From: Lanius collurio
Taxonomy: Eukaryota; Chordata; Aves; Passeriformes; Laniidae
Direction of reading: 5' to 3'
DNA length: 64,000 bases
Assembly (NCBI GenBank): GCA_020086605.1
Contig: JACBWW010000004.1
Coordinates: 23,194,240-23,258,239, forward strand
The notes beneath the pieces were generated by a model. That model had not been told where the DNA came from. It saw only the letters and a program-made list of their open reading frames with translations, and ran no database searches. Positions 10,283 to 23,399 of this stretch are shown one piece after another. The stretch's first letter is position 1; each line of letters begins with the position of its first letter. Both the position numbers and the translations under genes were made by a program.

Positions 10283-10355
10283 AAAATTTAACTGACCAGC
10301 ATATGAAGTCTGTCAATGATTACAGTGAAAAACACTGGAAGTCTGTGAAATCAAG
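10283..10355 (+). CDS. candidate internal coding exon A (unidentified gene)
   Basis: A 73-base segment is preceded by a pyrimidine-rich acceptor (TTCTCTATTATTTTAG) and followed by AAG|GTAAAA. After two bases completing a prior codon, one frame is open throughout and reads NLTDQHMKSVNDYSEKHW and onward, a charged helix-like sequence. It ends with two bases of a codon, which joins in phase with the first base of the candidate exon at 10798. I do not recognise the protein. Open frames this short are common by chance, and about one random pair in three is phase-compatible, so this is a hypothesis. If real, the window lies in a plus-strand gene with long introns. No convincing upstream exon was found. 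Confidence 0.28.
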
Positions 10356-10675
10356 GTAAAAAGCTATTTTACCTGTATACCTATACTGTACTGATTTTTA
10401 TATATATATCTACAGAATAGAAAGCTTAAGGTAGCTCAGACTCTGTGGAAATAATTTTTCTGTTCATTACAAGCTGTCTGAGTTTAAGTTGTTTAGATCT
10501 CAGAGGAAGAGTAGAGATTTTTATGGTAATGTCTTTCCTGTAGTAGTTGAAACTACTGTAAATAATACAAAGAGTCTGAAAAAACCTGTTGTGAGCCAGA
10601 TTAAACTGAGTATATAGAGGAGTTAATGAATCAGAGCATTAAACTTGAGCTATTTTCTGTTTTGCAGTTTTACTG

Positions 10676-10700
<25 letters not shown>
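10676..10700. repeat. poly(T) tract, T25
   Basis: 25 consecutive T between the two candidate exons. It could be a reversed retroposon A-tail or simple slippage; no retroposon body is evident beside it. Confidence 0.85.
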
Positions 10701-10706
<6 letters not shown>

Positions 10707-10797
10707 CAACATATTAAATTCTCAGGGGGTCACCCTGTCAGCCTCAGTTCTGTGGCCTGGATTTAGTTGAATCAATCCTAATTGAAATTCTGCACAG

Positions 10798-10922
10798 GTC
10801 TGGTATTCTGTGGAGATTGCAGATGAATGACAGTGCAGTGGCAGGAAAGATAAATATGCTGGCAAATGAGATCCAGGCTCTCCACAGAGGATGGAATAAA
10901 TTACTTTACCAATATAGTGGAG
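10798..10922 (+). CDS. candidate internal coding exon B (unidentified gene)
   Basis: 125 bases between TTCTGCACAG and GGAG|GTAATA. Joined in phase with exon A, the frame reads SGILWRLQMNDSAVAG, continues with KINMLANEIQALHRGWNK and ends with LLYQYSGG-like sequence; its regular spacing of hydrophobic residues suggests helix or coiled coil. The same frame is also open upstream to about 10718 and downstream to a TAA near 10988. So it could be a chance open frame or a decayed gene piece instead of a spliced exon. The acceptor has a weak pyrimidine tract. I do not recognise the gene. Confidence 0.28.
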
Positions 10923-12248
10923 GTAATATGCTGGAGAAAGAAAGTGAAATCGAAGCTAGTTTAATACAAGGCTTGTTTAAAAACATATAAAAAAAGAAAC
11001 CAACAATGCAGTTAAGATTTACTTAAAATACAGATTTCTGTATTTTAAGATATGAATGTATTTAGGCCACTTCTTTTCTATTGTGAATAATGATCAACGC
11101 ATACACTTTAATTTCATTTATGCAGACAGCAGCTTGCACAATTTAAATTCGTGCAGCATTCTGTGTGTAACTCGAGGCCCAGTGGTAACTGTGGTATAGC
11201 ATATTGATTAGCAATTTGATAAATATATAAAATGGCACACTGAGTTTAAGGTGCTTCATGAAAAATGTATTTAAATGACCTTGGCTAATTAGCGTGAATA
11301 GCTTTGAGGCACTGCTGCCTGAAAGAAAGACATTTTTAGAGTCCAGAGATTTAAAAGGTTTCATGATTGGATGAGCAAAATTTAAACCAAGGGAAAAGAG
11401 CAAACATTAATTTTCATAGAAATTAAGGTGAATTAGATGACCTGATAGAACTTTTTTCAATTTCATGCAGGTTCTGTACTGTTCCTCTTAGCATATGCCT
11501 GTTACTCCTTTCAGTCTAATTGCTAAATTTCTTAAATAACCAGGATTTCAATACTTCCCTCAGAAGATTATATTAGAGTTTAATGGATCAGAAAGAATTT
11601 TCTAATATACATCTAAAATGATCCTTTTCTCAGTGTAAGCTATTACTTCTTTAGGTAGTTATGGTCTGTTGTGCTACTTGAAATAATTCCTTTCCTTCCT
11701 CTGTGCCTGTATCTACCTACAATATGTAGGTAAACTCTTAGCAAAATTTTATGAATATACCTCTTTTATTCTCAACTCAGAAATTAGTTTCTTCCATTAC
11801 CTAACAACAGTATTTGATTTGTCTCTCCTGAGCTAATTTTTGCATAGTAGTGATCTTATCACAGGGCTGAAGTTGGACTGAAGTTCTAACCCAGGCTGAA
11901 ATAAAACCTCGCCGCCTGTAAATTCTGATATCCATAGGCAATTTTCACTGACCATTTTCAAGCTGGTGTTTTACTCTGCAGCTGACTTTGTTTTCTCTGT
12001 TCACACTTGAAACCTCCTTTTAATCACTACTGTTTTCTTCCCAATGAAATTATTTTTAATCCTCAATTTCACTGGAAGTGCTATCTTACGCTTCCCTAAG
12101 TCCACTCTTTATTTTCACTCTATGTTATCAAAAGGGTGTTCAGAGGAAATGTGGCATAGATCTAAGTGAGCATGACTCACTGAAACCTCTGTAGGCTGCC
12201 ATGCTAATAAGAGAAATACAACTTATACAGCAAGTAGAAGAAAGTTGT
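10923..12248. other. AT-rich noncoding interval with one conserved-looking segment
   Basis: No gene. About 11100-11430 keeps several CpGs and TAATTAG/TTTAAAT-like cores and may be a conserved noncoding element, an impression only. The rest shows no structure. Confidence 0.45.
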
Positions 12249-12878
12249 TGTTATAGTCCAGAATATGGAGAATATTTCCCTACCTTATTTGAGGCATTTA
12301 TACCTCCTTGTCCACCCCCCTGTACAACACTGCTTTTAACCTTCGTCCATGGAAAAGGCTGCTAAGCCTTTAGAATGAGTTAGAATTTACAAAGGTGTAA
12401 GTCAGGTGGTTGTATAATGTGTAGTTTGTCTCAGGATTAAAATCTTAGAGTTTTTAGGGTTTTTTAGTATAGTAAGTAGATAAAGCAGAACACACCAAGA
12501 TGGAGAATTGCTGTCCTTTTTCTACCTTCTTCTTCCTTCTTCACCTACTCCATATTTTGAAGTATTGGTAGCATAAAATAATTGGTTAAAAATTGCCGCA
12601 GTTCCTGTCTGCATGTCCAAGTATTCGTTGGGCATTGGTAGAAAAATAAAAATAATGTATAATTGGTTGATGTGTCTGTGAAAGGGCAGAACATTTTTTG
12701 TACCGTGCCTTTTGCACCTTCTCAGCTTCATGCTATGCTGCTGACTTGTACTTTACTGATAAGATAGCAATAAACAGCCTTGAGTCTGAGAAGATTCAGA
12801 AGTCCCGTCCATCTCTTATTAGCGGCAAGGATTTTCTCCCCCTTCTGGGGAATACTCTGGGGGTCTTCCACCCTCACA
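12249..12878 (+). mobile_element. probable solo LTR (ERVL-like, plus strand)
   Basis: A 630-bp block starts TGTTATAG, ends CCTCACA and is flanked by GTTGT on both sides (12244-12248 and 12879-12883), a 5-bp duplication as expected for ERVL/ERV3-type elements. An AATAAA at 12769-12774 is followed by a GC-richer, U5-like 104 bases. The stretch AAGCAGAACACACCAAGATG near 12485 and the AATAAACAGCC context recall bird LTRs. The sequence after it (TGGAGTGGAGGTAAG) could be leader, in which case the element is not strictly solo. The left end was chosen because it gives the duplication, so it is less secure than the right. Confidence 0.45.
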
Positions 12879-12883
12879 GTTGT

Positions 12884-15766
12884 CTGGAGTGGAGGTAAGA
12901 ATGGTAACTCTGACTGGAACGGCCTCTTGTGAAGGACATGAAGTCTCTCTGACGGTGAGTTGTGAATGTGCACAGCCAGATAGACGTGGCCATAGATCAG
13001 TGTGGCACTTATGTTATCTGGGCTGCTCAGGGAAGAATGCTCTCCCAGCATGACTGGACAAAATTTCATTAGTTTTTAATTCTGAATTTGACTAAATGAT
13101 ACTACTTTTAGTCATACTGGTTAGTACTAGTTATCCCATTTAGAAAGACCTCACAACCTGAGCTAGCCTAGCTATCTTTAGATAGTTTTTACTTCTTGTG
13201 TAATATTCTATTCCTGGACCCTATGTGACAACTGGTTGAAATTATCAGCACAACCTGTATTTAAAAATTTTTTCTCCAGAAATTATGAATTTTTAAGATT
13301 AATTAATAGAGTAACTCACTGGATAAGACAGTGGTTGAGATATCTCAGGGTAAGAAGAATGAAAGGATTTTTCAACTGTAACAAGGTTTTTAATTAATTA
13401 ATTTTTAATGGAAATATTCTATACAAAATAAATTGAAGAAAAAAAATTTAAGTGAAATCCAGCAACACTGCAGCAGCTGCTTCTTACTGACTTTCTTTTT
13501 TTATCCAATTCCAATATATATTTTCAAAGTTGCTATAGAGTAAAAGGACGATGGGTACAATGCTAAATAATTCTTCTTCTGTTCATCTTAACTTGTTGGC
13601 TGGAAGTGACACTCTTGCTTTGACGTCACTCTGCTCTGGTTTTTGTTTCTTACAGAAATGTCCATTCACTGATTTTCAGGAACTTTAATTTGCTATAATA
13701 ATGTACTAATATTGTAGAGTTACTCCTCTGTTTCTTATTGATTCCTTGTCCATACTTAAATACATATTTTTTCCTGTTGCAAAACTACCATATGGGATTT
13801 TGATTCTTTGAGGAGATTATTCTTTTTGGGTAAGAAATACATAGCATAGAGAGACAAACCATCCTTAGTTTACTGTTTTTCACTACAAGTGAAACTGTTG
13901 AATAAAGCAACCGCTCGGAAAGTTGCAATACCTTATCCATGATAATTAAAGGTGGGCATTTTTTATATTCTATAGTGGTCACATACTTTATATGTGAATA
14001 GTGACAGCCTTATTCTAAAATATATGTGGCAATAGAATAAAAATTATATGGGCTCAGGCTACCTTATACAATATATGTGCATTTCTGCTTTATGGTTTTG
14101 GGTAAAAAATCCCTGAAAACTAAAAAATCCTAAACTATCTATTTGCACAAAATCTTGGCTTTGTGATTTATGACCTTTAGCAACAAAATTTCCCTCACCT
14201 CTTAGTGGAATTAAATTAAAAAGGTGCATTTGAAAACCTGCATTGCTATGTTGCTTTCACTGCCAAAGATACTCAAGAGTGAAAACTTTAGTAAAGTTCA
14301 CTTGGTTAGTGCACTTTAATTTTCTACAGCTGGCAAAGTTTGATCTTGTCTCGATTTTCAAGCTCTTTTTCCAGTAGTGCCTTATAGACATCTACTTGTG
14401 ATACCCAAGTGTACTCACTGAATTTGTGCTTGTAACTTACAATCTGTTATTACTACCTCTCTACCTCTGTCATGACAGAGAAGCCTGGAGAAATATCTTT
14501 CCTGTGAAACAAATGGAACAACACAGAAGTAAGCTTTTCCACTAATTTATTATTTCTATCACTTCAGCATTATGAAAACATATTTTATTAAGTTTTCTTT
14601 TACACTGACATCAGTGATGTCATTGATGATTTTGTTTTTAAATGTAGGAAAGTTTTTTTATTTTATCTTCTATAATTTGCTCTGAAAAAACTTCAAAGTG
14701 TCTTCATGGGGACACCTTCTAAAACTATTTGCTATTAAAGAAACAGATCCTTAAATGCTAGCACTTCTTACAATAGAATATAAGAATATACAATTCTGCT
14801 AAGTGTATTTTCGATTAAATTTCTATTTAACTCATCATAGTCGTCTGAGAAGTTGCATTTCTTGCCATAATGAAATTTTCTGCTATTAGGAAGAGTTCCT
14901 AATTTCTTCTTATCTGTCTACTGGTTGAAGTAAATGTGTTTTCAAGTAGGCCATGATATTAATAAAAAAATCATAATTTAAAAAATTATTTATGTGAACA
15001 GTAGGGAAATGAAAATAATAAGGGTATGCCTGTGAGAAAAGTGTCTAAAAATATCTTATTTCAATTTTCAACTACAGTTTCTATACAAAATTTCAAGTTT
15101 TTTGTTATATAGTGCTGCCTGAAATAGAGAAAACATTCCTGATAAAAATAGTATTGTACTTGAAAAGTTGCTGTTTTTTCATGATAATTTTTTTTCCTGT
15201 TCCACTACAATGCCCCTTCCCTGTTGGAGTCATCCCTCCACAATTAGGTTTGTCTTTTGTATGATGTGCTATGTACTATGATGTAATTTATCCATCCTTG
15301 GGAATCTGGATTACAGATCTTGACCCAACAGTCAGCTATGTTTGATTAGATATCTAAAATACAGTGTTATAGCACTGTTAACACAACACCCTTCTGGACT
15401 CTGATTCAACTTTCAATGTCTTGAGAAACTGGCTTACATGTTTGGATTTCTATTGACTTTAAACAGAAAGAAAGCAGTTATTGTGAAAGAAACCAACTCA
15501 AAACCAAACAAATGCTCCATCAAGAAACAGCTTCTATAGAAAAATTCCAGTGAGAAGACTTCAGCATACTGAATATTTTTACACTGTAAGCTAAATATGA
15601 TTGAGTTTGCTTTATGTAGTTTGTTCACATAGTGTTGCACTTCACTTTTTATTTTATATCTGAGCATTTCCTTATCAAGATGGAGATCTAAGGTATTAAA
15701 TTATTTTTTGAACATTTACTACAATCTTCATACTATTCTTTCATACAAATACTTTTGCAAACGACT
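12884..15766. other. AT-rich noncoding interval
   Basis: No supportable gene. A splice-flanked 50-base stretch at 14479-14528 is exon-like but does not join in phase with the candidate exon at 10798. Short A/T-rich tracts occur at 13390-13450. Confidence 0.5.
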
Positions 15767-15772
15767 GTTCAT

Positions 15773-16147
15773 TGTTGTAAGGCACTCGAACCCTGACAGT
15801 GTGCCCCAGCCAAACTATCTTCAATTACCCTTATCAGAGCCCAGAGGAATTCATCAAGGTTACCAGAATGTAAGCAGCGTTAAATTGGGAAGAGAAGAAA
15901 TTGGAAAACAGAATAACAAGACAGTAAGAAAAGTAAATAAAGAAGGACTGTACCATCCTGGACTAGAACCAATGATGTTTCCTGACAGGTGCATGCAGAG
16001 CGCATGGACAAGACAGGGGGACCAGTCAAGTAATGCGTGATAGCGTGAATGGCATCTGCAAAGTGCATAAGTACAGTGCAGTGTAAACAATAAATGGCTT
16101 TTGCAAAATCATATTGATTCGTTGTCCAAAAATCCTGAGCTCCTGCA
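15773..16147 (+). mobile_element. probable solo LTR (class II-like, plus strand)
   Basis: 375 bp beginning TGTTGTAAGG and ending CTCCTGCA, flanked by GTTCAT (15767-15772) and GCTCAT (16148-16153), a 6-bp duplication with one mismatch. AATAAA at 16089-16094 lies 53 bases before the end, a normal R-U5 spacing. The interior is GC-richer and keeps CpGs (CTCGAACCC, GCGTGATAGCG) unlike the flanks. An open frame across 15708-16040 has no recognisable product and is incidental. Confidence 0.55.
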
Positions 16148-16239
16148 GCTCATATTCAGCAGAAATTAAGTAGATAATACTGTGGATACAAAGAGTGCAA
16201 ATGTGTGGATTTGGAAAGGTAAAGAGTTGAAAAAATTCT

Positions 16240-16640
16240 CTGGGCAACTTGTCCCGGTGTCTCAACACCCTCATTGTAAAAAAAAAAATCTTCCTTGTAT
16301 TCAACATAAACCTACCCACTTTCAGTTTAAAACCATTGCCCCTTGTTCCATCATTACAAACCTCGGTAAAACGTCTCTCTCCATCTTCCATATAAACTGC
16401 CTTTATATACTAGTGTGCCTGGAGCCTTCTGTTCCCCAGGCAGAGAGAGGATGTGGTGGTCTCTCAGGTTCAGCTTTGCTTTTCATAGGAGAGGTATTCC
16501 AGCCCTCTAATAATTTTTGTAGTCCTTCTCTGGAGCTGTTCAAACAAGCCCATGTTTTTCTTTCCCTGGGAGCTCCAGAGCTGGACACACTGCTCTAGGC
16601 AGGGCCTTATATGAGCAGAAATCCTGCTCCCTGGACACAG
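16240..16640 (-). mobile_element. CR1 LINE fragment, 3' region, minus strand
   Basis: Read on the minus strand this is the last part of CR1 ORF2 and the 3' untranslated region. Recognisable plus-strand landmarks include GGCAACTTGTCCCGGTGTCT, CACCCTCATTGTAAAAA, TTTAAAACCATTGCCCCTTG, TAGGAGAGGTATTCCAGCCC and CCAGAGCTGGACACACTGCT. These are hallmark CR1 strings in slightly mutated form. The very 3' terminus with its short repeats, expected left of 16240, is not visible. It sits only about 90 bp to the right of the LTR at 15773-16147. Confidence 0.88.
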
Positions 16641-19600
16641 AAAACACACTCCACGAACTAACCTCCATGGAGATGCTTCACAGCGCCACCACAGCACGTG
16701 ACACAGCAGTATGAGCCACTCACCAATCACATAGGTGATGTAGCTGGACCTTGTGTTCCATCCCTGGGCTTCTGATATCACAAAGCTCTATATAGGCTAC
16801 TTGTTATTCTCCTGTTTCCCTCTAAATTCAAGCAGCATTTACCTTTTTGATCTGTTCATCTACTTCCCCCTGCACTGTATGTAATCCAATGAGTTACTTA
16901 TTTGTATATTTAGGAGCCTAATAGTGCAGATATATGTTATCTGGTGCTGAATTTTTTTTGAAACAGATGAGGGTCCATAAACTAAGACACATTGATAGAG
17001 AAGTAATATAAAAATGCACATAATACTGATAAATATAACATTACCTTACTTTATATTAGTCCAATGGCTGCTGCAGTATTAGTACTGGATTTATTTCCTT
17101 AAACTTGTTATGAAGAATAAGGACATAATGGTCCTGAGAAATTCTGTATATGTGAGTTTGTTTTAAGCAATAAATTTTTCAAGTTTAAGTGATGACCTTA
17201 TGCGTTATATACCAAAACTCAATAAAAAGATTTCTATTTATGTAAATAATTTACTTTTGCCATCTTTGCCACTTTCAACTTTTACTAAGATATATCTATT
17301 CTTTAGTAGGGGCCGTATGCTTGCTCACACACTCTAGAGTTTTTTTAGGAAGTATCAGAAAGAACTTCAACGATTAAAAAAACCCCATAAAAATAAATTA
17401 TAAATAAAATAATTCTATTCCATAAGTAATTTCCTGAAAATGGGAAATTTGATGTTGCTTCTAATTTATTTGAAATTGGTGCCATGATAGAATCTGCAAA
17501 TTTGTTAGTAAAGGTCTTTTTACTCATCTAACTATTGATTCAAATGAAGTAAACAAAATAAGATCGTCTGTGTTTATGCTCTGAAAAAAGTCAGCATTTC
17601 TCAATAATAAGACATCAAAGAGAAATATTGCTATATTGAGAAATATAGCAAAATAACTGTTTCTGCTGTTCAGAAAGGAAAACTGTAATTTGGTGAATGT
17701 CAAGATAGAGAACTCTTCAGAGTCAGAAGGCAGTAAATGAACTTTGGATTGGAAGGTTCAACTTAATATCTACACCACTAAGTACAGGTTGATGGTATGG
17801 AACTACCATAAAAAGTATTTACTCCTTTTAGAAGTATTTTGTCTTAAAAGGAGAGTGCAAATGTTTCATAGGATACCTCAATTAAGCCAACCTTCACCAA
17901 AGACTGGCTGCTACATATGTGAAAGACACTTGTGGAAATATCTGAGGGTTAGGTGCTACAATATGAAAATATATTAAGCAGACACCAAGTTGTATAGTTG
18001 TTATCAAAGGGGTGCTGTTAGCATTTGTAATGATGTCCTGAGGAAGCTCTGTGCGCTTTTTCTGACAAGCAGGCTGGCCAAATATGTTGTCCCTCTCCTG
18101 GCATTTATGCCATGTGGCAGTGATGTGACCGACCTGCTAGCAGGCAGCGCGCCATCCCAACAGATGGGCATGAAAGCAGCTAGCCAAGGATATTTTCATT
18201 CTCTGTGCAGCAGATGTACACGTCTATTAAAAGTGTCGCTGCCCGCTGAGAGAATCAAAACAGCAGTTTGCCTTGAACTTCTTTTTTGGAGTTGGTAATG
18301 TATGGCACCACTAACCCAACTCTGAACTTGATTGACATGGAGCATCATGAGATACTGTGAGGAGAGGGCAAGGTAGTCTCCTATACTGTTGTTATTTAAT
18401 TCTTCAGGAATTTAAAACTTTTTGATAGACATTATGCCAATAACACCTGACACAGGAGAAACCATAGAGCTAAGAGCATGCCCTCTATGGCTAACTTTAT
18501 CAAACATGCAAGCTGTACCCACAGAGACTCTAAAAGTTGCACTTGCAGCACAGCACTGAGAAAAATATTTCCCTTCTGGGCAAAAATTAATTGTGGTCAT
18601 TACTTTAATGATCAAAGCCCACAGAGGGTAACAAGAGAAGGCTCTATCACTGTATAAGTACTGGAACATTTAATTTCCACTATTAACCATATTTTTTTAA
18701 CTACACTTGATGCCTCTCAAGACATCAGAGTAATATATCAATAGAAAGGGTATAATAGAAAATACAGGCTGTTTTTATCAAAATTATTTTTACTTAACCA
18801 TAAGGACAATAAACAGATTAGTGGCTTTCAAACAATGGCTTTTTTTGGCACATCTAAATTTTTGCTGTCTGGAAAACAAAACAATTTTTATACACTTTTT
18901 CAGATAATTTATTTTGCTCATATTCCAGCAAATCCACCTGTTTTGACTGTATTTAAAAGACTTTCATTAACGTTATTTTGAAGTTGCTTTGAAAGAATTT
19001 GCTGAGAAGTGGGATGAAATAAGACTAAATCTAAATTATGATACTTTATAACAAAAACCCTCTGATTTTAAGCTGGAGGAAACACCAATACAGGGAGCAG
19101 GGCAGAGTGAAAATATCTTGCCATTTACAGACAGCCTTTACTGCATTCAGGATATATAATACATTTTTACCCTCTATTTAGAACTTGTAGAAAAAAGGAA
19201 ACACTTCAGTCCTTTCAAAATGCTGTATTACCCAGCCTGAAAACAATCAATCAATAGAAATTTTGCTTCTAGCAGTCTTTTAGGTTCAGATTTTCAATTA
19301 CTGCTGAACCAAAAATTTGTAACCTGGCTCAAATCTAGTATACATTTGTAAATCATCACATATAACATACATTCTCCATCACTGGGAAGTGCTTGCTCTC
19401 TAGGACACTGCCTCCTCCTGTAAGTATAAATAAGTTCTGCAAGAAAATTATCTTCCCTTCCTCCCCTAATTGACCTAATTCCAACCATTCTATAAAAAGT
19501 AAGAACCACAGTTAATATAGTTGGTTACCACCTTGTTTAATCCACAAGAGTTATAGCTTCTAATGTTGATAATGGCTACTGTCCCCATAGATGAAAGCAA

Positions 19601-22600
19601 TGAGGATTTGGAACATAATTATAAACTCACATTTCATTTTTAAGCAACCCTTAAAGCCTACATTTCTAACAATTTTTCCTCTTCCTACTGATTAAATTCT
19701 GTTCTTAGAACTTGCTGTAGTGAAACCCCTCTTGGCAGCCTAAAAACCCAGTCTATGCAGCACAAAAATAGGTAATGTCTTTCTACTGCATCCTGTTTCT
19801 GATCTTTTCCAGAAGTGATAGACTTTTACTCTGCATAGAAACAGATGCATAGCTAATTAAAGCTAAAATCCATGCCATCTCTATTATTTCTTCCCATTTG
19901 GGGGCTGGGGACACAAAATAATCAAAAGCTTTCCCACATGTCAATGATTTATGAAGCTCTAAATATAAATAATTGTTCCAGATTCAGTTCTGTGCATGTA
20001 TTATTCCCAAACCACGTGTTATTTTCCTTGTTTGCTTGTTTTCGGTTTTTCATTTGTTTGCTTGTTTTTTTTTTTTTTTTTTAAGTTAAATACTCCCATA
20101 GTAGAAATTTTAGGCTTCTTATTTTAGGGTATCATAGTATGCAAATTTTCTTATATATATTAAATATTTACATTGCTGTTGTTGAAATTGTAGGGATCCA
20201 AACTATGATTTTTATTGTGAAAAATAATCCATGCTCTGAAATGTTTAATTACTAAATATTTGGGCCATACCAATATTTGGATGAAGGAAACATTCTGTTG
20301 ATATTACAGAGATGTAAATTAAAAAGTCTGGTTGTACAATAAGTCCAGCAGCCAAAAGAAAGGAGTCTTGTATTACTTTATAATAAAGTTCTGAGATGTT
20401 CCTTCCATTATCTGTCTGCTTTGCTAAGAGAGTAATCTAGCAGGTTGTATTTCTATATATATGTGTAGGCTTGTGTCTACATCTTACCTTTAATTTTAGC
20501 CTTATGCACAGTTTCAGACAAATACATAAAGTACCTGAAAAGATAGTGATTTTTTTATATATTTTGGGAGAATAAGAATCTAAATAAAAAAGGTGCTTAG
20601 TAATGTTCTTGTGAGGATATGAATGCAATGGGTGAGTTAATCTGTTATCTGGTATCAAAAAATCCACACAGGAGCACCACTGAGACACAAATCCCTTGGG
20701 AAAAGGGCTTTAGAGAGTGCCACTGTTCTCAGAATAATGGTTTAGCATTTTATAGTTATTCCTGCTTGAGATCAGGTCTGCATGCAGACTGTCAAGGTGT
20801 GAAGTCAATACATAAAAACTAAATTGCACTGAAGTCTGGAGGCACCCACGAAGAACAAGTTACCTTACTTCAAAGCAGTTTAATCTTTTCACTTTCATTT
20901 GTAGACAAGCCTTGTATCTCTCATTAGATCGTTGTGGAAATGCCTGTCACTGCCCTGAGTTCACATATTATATATAAGATATATTCAGAGAATGTGCTGG
21001 GGGATGAGAAATGTTTTGAATAATGATGGAAGAGAAGGGACTCAAGCTTTAAAGTAACCAAGAGAAGAGCTACTTGAAACAAGCATTGAGTAATCCTCAT
21101 CTTAAAACTGACAGTCCAGTGAAAAGCGAGATAGAAACTTAGCACAATTACTTTAAAAAATAGCAATAGGAAGGGTTATGCATCTTCAGAATTCTATGAA
21201 ATTAGTAGATAGCATGAAATTTTCATGCTAGTTGTTAGAAGACTACTACTGCTTTCCAATAGATGCACTTTGAAAAATGAGAGATTTCAATCAAACTTTT
21301 CATTTCAGTATCTTTATACTCAGAGTTTGTAGTGCCAAGTACAATAAGGTTTTTTTGCAGGATCTATAAACAGATGCCATTTTTGTTATTGCCTTATTTG
21401 AATGCAAAAAATCTTTCATAGATGTAAAAATTACCAAATAATAACTTATATTCATTGGGAAAACTTGTTGCTAGAACAATAGGTTCATGATTAAATTTTA
21501 TCACAGAAATATTTATCAGAAATTTTCTAGTTTTCTTAAAATGTTCTGAGTTTTAGCTGGAAATTGTAAAAGAACATGTTTTTGTTTTACATGTAGTTTT
21601 AACAGAAAATTTTCAAGTGCGAATTCCTTTATCAAAAAATGAATATTTTCCTTGGAAAAATTGCTACCCTGCAATCCAAACTCAAATTCCTTTCTTAACT
21701 GAAGTGTTATTAATAGGAATAAAATAAACATAATTATTTGCTAATCTTTCTTCTTTTTTTTTCTTTTTTTTTTTTTTTTTAAATTTCTGAAGATACTTTG
21801 AACTTGTTTGATTGATTTGTAGACTTTGGATGTCATAGTTTTATACTTCTGTATCACCATTATCTTGGGGTGAAACTGCAATGTGAAATATGAGATGTGC
21901 ACATAGAATGAGTTTTAGCTGTTAATAGCCAAATGAAAAATATTAGTTTATAGCAATAACTGTCTGGTCCTCCAGATACAAATATTATTAAAATATTGTT
22001 TCTCAGATACATTGGATACATGCAAATTTTATGACAGATTGCCAAGCAAACATACTTGAGGGAAACATTACGAGTGAAGAAAATGATAAATTAAAGGCTA
22101 TAATTTAGTTTTGAAACTAATTTGAAGAATATTTATTCTGAAACTTTGTTTCATATGTTTATTTTATTGCTATTTATGTTCCCAATAATGTTTATGCTGG
22201 AATTTCTATCTCAAATATGACAGCAAAGACTTAATTGCTGAGGCTTATGGAATGGGCTTTTATTCTTGCACCAAATGAGAATATTTCAGCAGCATGCAGT
22301 CTGGGAATAGAGGCCATACACTAAAAAAACTGCTCCTGTTCCAATAGGGGAAATGGCAGTTCAGATAGATATAGCCTTCCAAAAATCTCAGAAACAAACT
22401 TCCAGTGGTAGGCTTTTATATGAACAGAGGAGAAATTAGTATTATTGATAGTGGTGCTGATGCTTTAGAGGGAACCCCAGGTCAAACCGAGGACTACATT
22501 CACAACAGCAGACTGGATCTTTCTGATGTATTGTGTATTTGAGATGGAATTGAACACTGCATGCAGACTTAGTTGAGCATGTCTGAAAAACAACGAAGTC

Positions 22601-23399
22601 ATTCATTGTGTAAATATTGGAATGAACCTTTTAAATTTTAATTTATAACATTAGGTTTTTTCCCTGAACAAAATAATTTCATAAAAAAAAAAAAATTTAA
22701 AATAAGAATCTATAGATTTTGGTTTCTATAAATTTAAGTTCACAAATTTTAGGCAGCCCTTGTTATAACTGACATTTTTCTAACTCTGAAGAAAGTTATA
22801 AACTATCATGTGCAGTGTTTGATTTGCAAAGAGAATGTGGCTGCAGTAATGGTGCATTTGCATTTTCCATCAGATTCACAGGAAATATAGGACATTCTTT
22901 CTATCACAACAAGTAATTTATTACAGATAATATGATAAAAACATTAGAAATCAAATCAGTGATTGAGAGTCTATTTGTTTCCAATCAGACAAAGAGGAAT
23001 TTAATACTGAGGGAAAAAAAAGCACATTTGCACATTTTGGATGGAACATTTAAACTCTAATGCATCCCCAGAATACTATTCAGGAGATACATTATAGTCA
23101 TGATCATAGAGTGATTAAAAATCCATAATGGAGTATTTTTTTTCCCATGTATACACATAAAAAGACCTCTTATCCTTACAATTTGACTTCCATCCACTCA
23201 AACAATTTTGTTCATTAGGTACTGTCATGGAAGGTAATGCATCTAAAAGAATGAACCGTATTTTCTGGTACAAGACAGTTCATGATCCTAAAAGCTCTTT
23301 CATTATATCCCTTATATTGTGAAAGCAAGGGACATCCTGCTTATCATTTAGCCTGAGAGCAATGTACATTCTCACAATAAATGGTGAAAATGTCTGTAG
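16641..23399. other. long AT-rich noncoding interval
   Basis: 6.8 kb without a supportable gene. It holds T18 at 20065-20082, T17 at 21764-21780, a TA run near 20455 and a 10-bp perfect hairpin at 17628-17651. A slightly GC-richer, CpG-retaining segment lies at about 17990-18300, where a 102-codon open frame resembles nothing I know. A splice-flanked 63-base stretch at 19709-19771 is exon-like but isolated. Confidence 0.5.
17628..17651. repeat. small perfect inverted repeat
   Basis: Arms TTGCTATATT (17628-17637) and AATATAGCAA (17642-17651) around a GAGA loop. It is AT-rich and may be chance. Confidence 0.5.

Noticed and set aside
12728..13069. 113-codon minus-strand frame
   Set aside because: Overlaps the probable LTR at 12249-12878 antisense and has no recognised product.
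14479..14528. Exon-like segment with good acceptor and GTAAGC donor
   Set aside because: Its required frame after the 10798-10922 candidate has a stop. Too short to support alone.
17990..18298. 102-codon plus-strand open frame
   Set aside because: No recognisable domain, no promoter or splice context. Kept only as a note in the interval.
19709..19771. 63-base exon-like segment with an excellent acceptor
   Set aside because: One frame is open, but nothing else supports it. The donor is moderate and the composition is not distinctive.
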